Shown here: positions 63,874 to 64,000 of the stretch, piece by piece
How positions within the stretch are numbered: position 1 is the first letter of the stretch
How the letters are laid out: the number at the start of each line of letters is the position of its first letter
Assembly: GCA_023395255.1 (NCBI GenBank)
Contig: JAEWZN010000019.1
Coordinates: forward strand, 110,654-174,653
Direction of reading: 5' to 3'
Source: Deferribacteres bacterium
GTDB taxonomy: Bacteria > Chrysiogenota > Deferribacteres > Deferribacterales > Geovibrionaceae
DNA: 64,000 nucleotides
Notes under the pieces: model-generated
What the model saw: only the letters and a program-made list of their open reading frames with translations
Database searches by the model: none
What the model was told of the DNA's origin: nothing
Made by a program: the position numbers and the translations under genes

Positions 63874-64000
63874 GAGCCTGTAAATAGAAGTGTGTAAACG
63901 TCGTATGTGTTAAACTAACATGCGAGGTTTATGATGAAATTCGACAAGGACAAACTGAAAGAGCTGCTTGCTGAAAGCGATGTAAAAACCACAGAAGACC
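63874..64000 (+). mobile_element. Left end of an IS256-like insertion sequence (runs off the right edge)
   Basis: Starts about ten bases after the methyltransferase stop with GAGCCTGTAAATAGAAGTGTGT, resembling the ends of IS256-family elements (two TGTAAA-type repeats), followed by a short leader and a transposase start at 63934. The right end and target duplication lie outside the window, so family assignment rests on this end and the first transposase residues. Confidence 0.6.
63934..64000 (+). CDS. Transposase, probable IS256/Mutator family (partial)
   Basis: The first 22 codons only. The peptide MKFDKDKLKELLAESDVKTT resembles the N-terminus of IS256-type transposases (a short charged helix before the SxxD segment). 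The ATG at 63934 lies six bases after GAGG; an ATG three bases upstream is also in frame. The gene continues beyond the window. Confidence 0.55.
   Translation, partial: MKFDKDKLKELLAESDVKTTED

Overview
This 64-kb window is bacterial chromosome from a Gram-negative, respiratory organism, most likely a member of the Deferribacterota (Geovibrio/Denitrovibrio-like). That assignment is an inference from gene content and layout: a c-type cytochrome maturation locus with an atypical CcmE, an 11-heme cytochrome, a heme-binding chemoreceptor, an encapsulin iron store, kamA-ablB, and an ilvD-ilvBHC-psd-pssA-leuA block. No rRNA gene was found on reading; a tRNA gene cannot be excluded by eye but none was recognised. 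No CRISPR array or prophage was seen.

Layout. 1-4.1 kb: ccmE-ccmF-ccmA on the minus strand, with divergent ccdA. 4.3-6.1 kb: yebC-ruvC-ruvA. 6.1-10.8 kb (minus): a small Cys/His-rich protein with a hybrid histidine kinase, a YhdH-type reductase and an Fe-dependent alcohol dehydrogenase. 10.9-15.4 kb: sppA plus a small lipoprotein, a SulP transporter (minus) and a ComM/YifB ATPase. 15.5-20 kb: two related PAS histidine kinases converging on a single-domain response regulator. 20-22.2 kb: ablB and kamA for N-epsilon-acetyl-beta-lysine, a compatible solute. 22.4-29.6 kb: rlmH, a DksA-like protein, gpmI, a comF-like gene, a coiled-coil PAS protein, gapA and pgk (lower glycolysis). 29.6-30.2 kb: a repeat-rich intergenic region. 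30.2-36.5 kb: a PilZ protein, a NUDIX hydrolase, and the heme operon hemX-hemA-hemC-hemD-hemB followed by a DUF815-type ATPase. 36.7-43.3 kb: a DUF2156 protein, a Fic protein, fabI, radA, ruvB and an AAA ATPase. 43.3-52.2 kb: branched-chain amino acid synthesis with two phospholipid genes inside it. 52.3-58.4 kb: an outer-membrane barrel protein, a heme chemoreceptor, encapsulin with encapsulated ferritin, a small membrane protein and a multiheme cytochrome. 58.5-60.2 kb: F0 ATP synthase genes atpZ-atpI-atpB-atpE. 60.3-62.0 kb: a cation antiporter fused to a PTS EIIA-like domain. 62.2-64.0 kb: an AT-rich DNA adenine methyltransferase followed by the left end of what looks like an IS256-family insertion sequence.

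How the genes fit together. Heme is a theme. The hem operon makes it, Ccm and CcdA attach it to apocytochromes, and at least two products here (the 11-heme cytochrome and the chemoreceptor) carry CXXCH motifs that need that machinery. Iron for it may be buffered by the encapsulin/ferritin pair. Most of the rest is housekeeping metabolism and DNA repair. The clearest accessory DNA is at the right edge (methyltransferase plus insertion sequence). The most unusual non-coding material is a family of interspersed palindromic repeats at 29.7-30.2 kb and 56.7-56.9 kb, one copy of which duplicates the end of a neighbouring gene.
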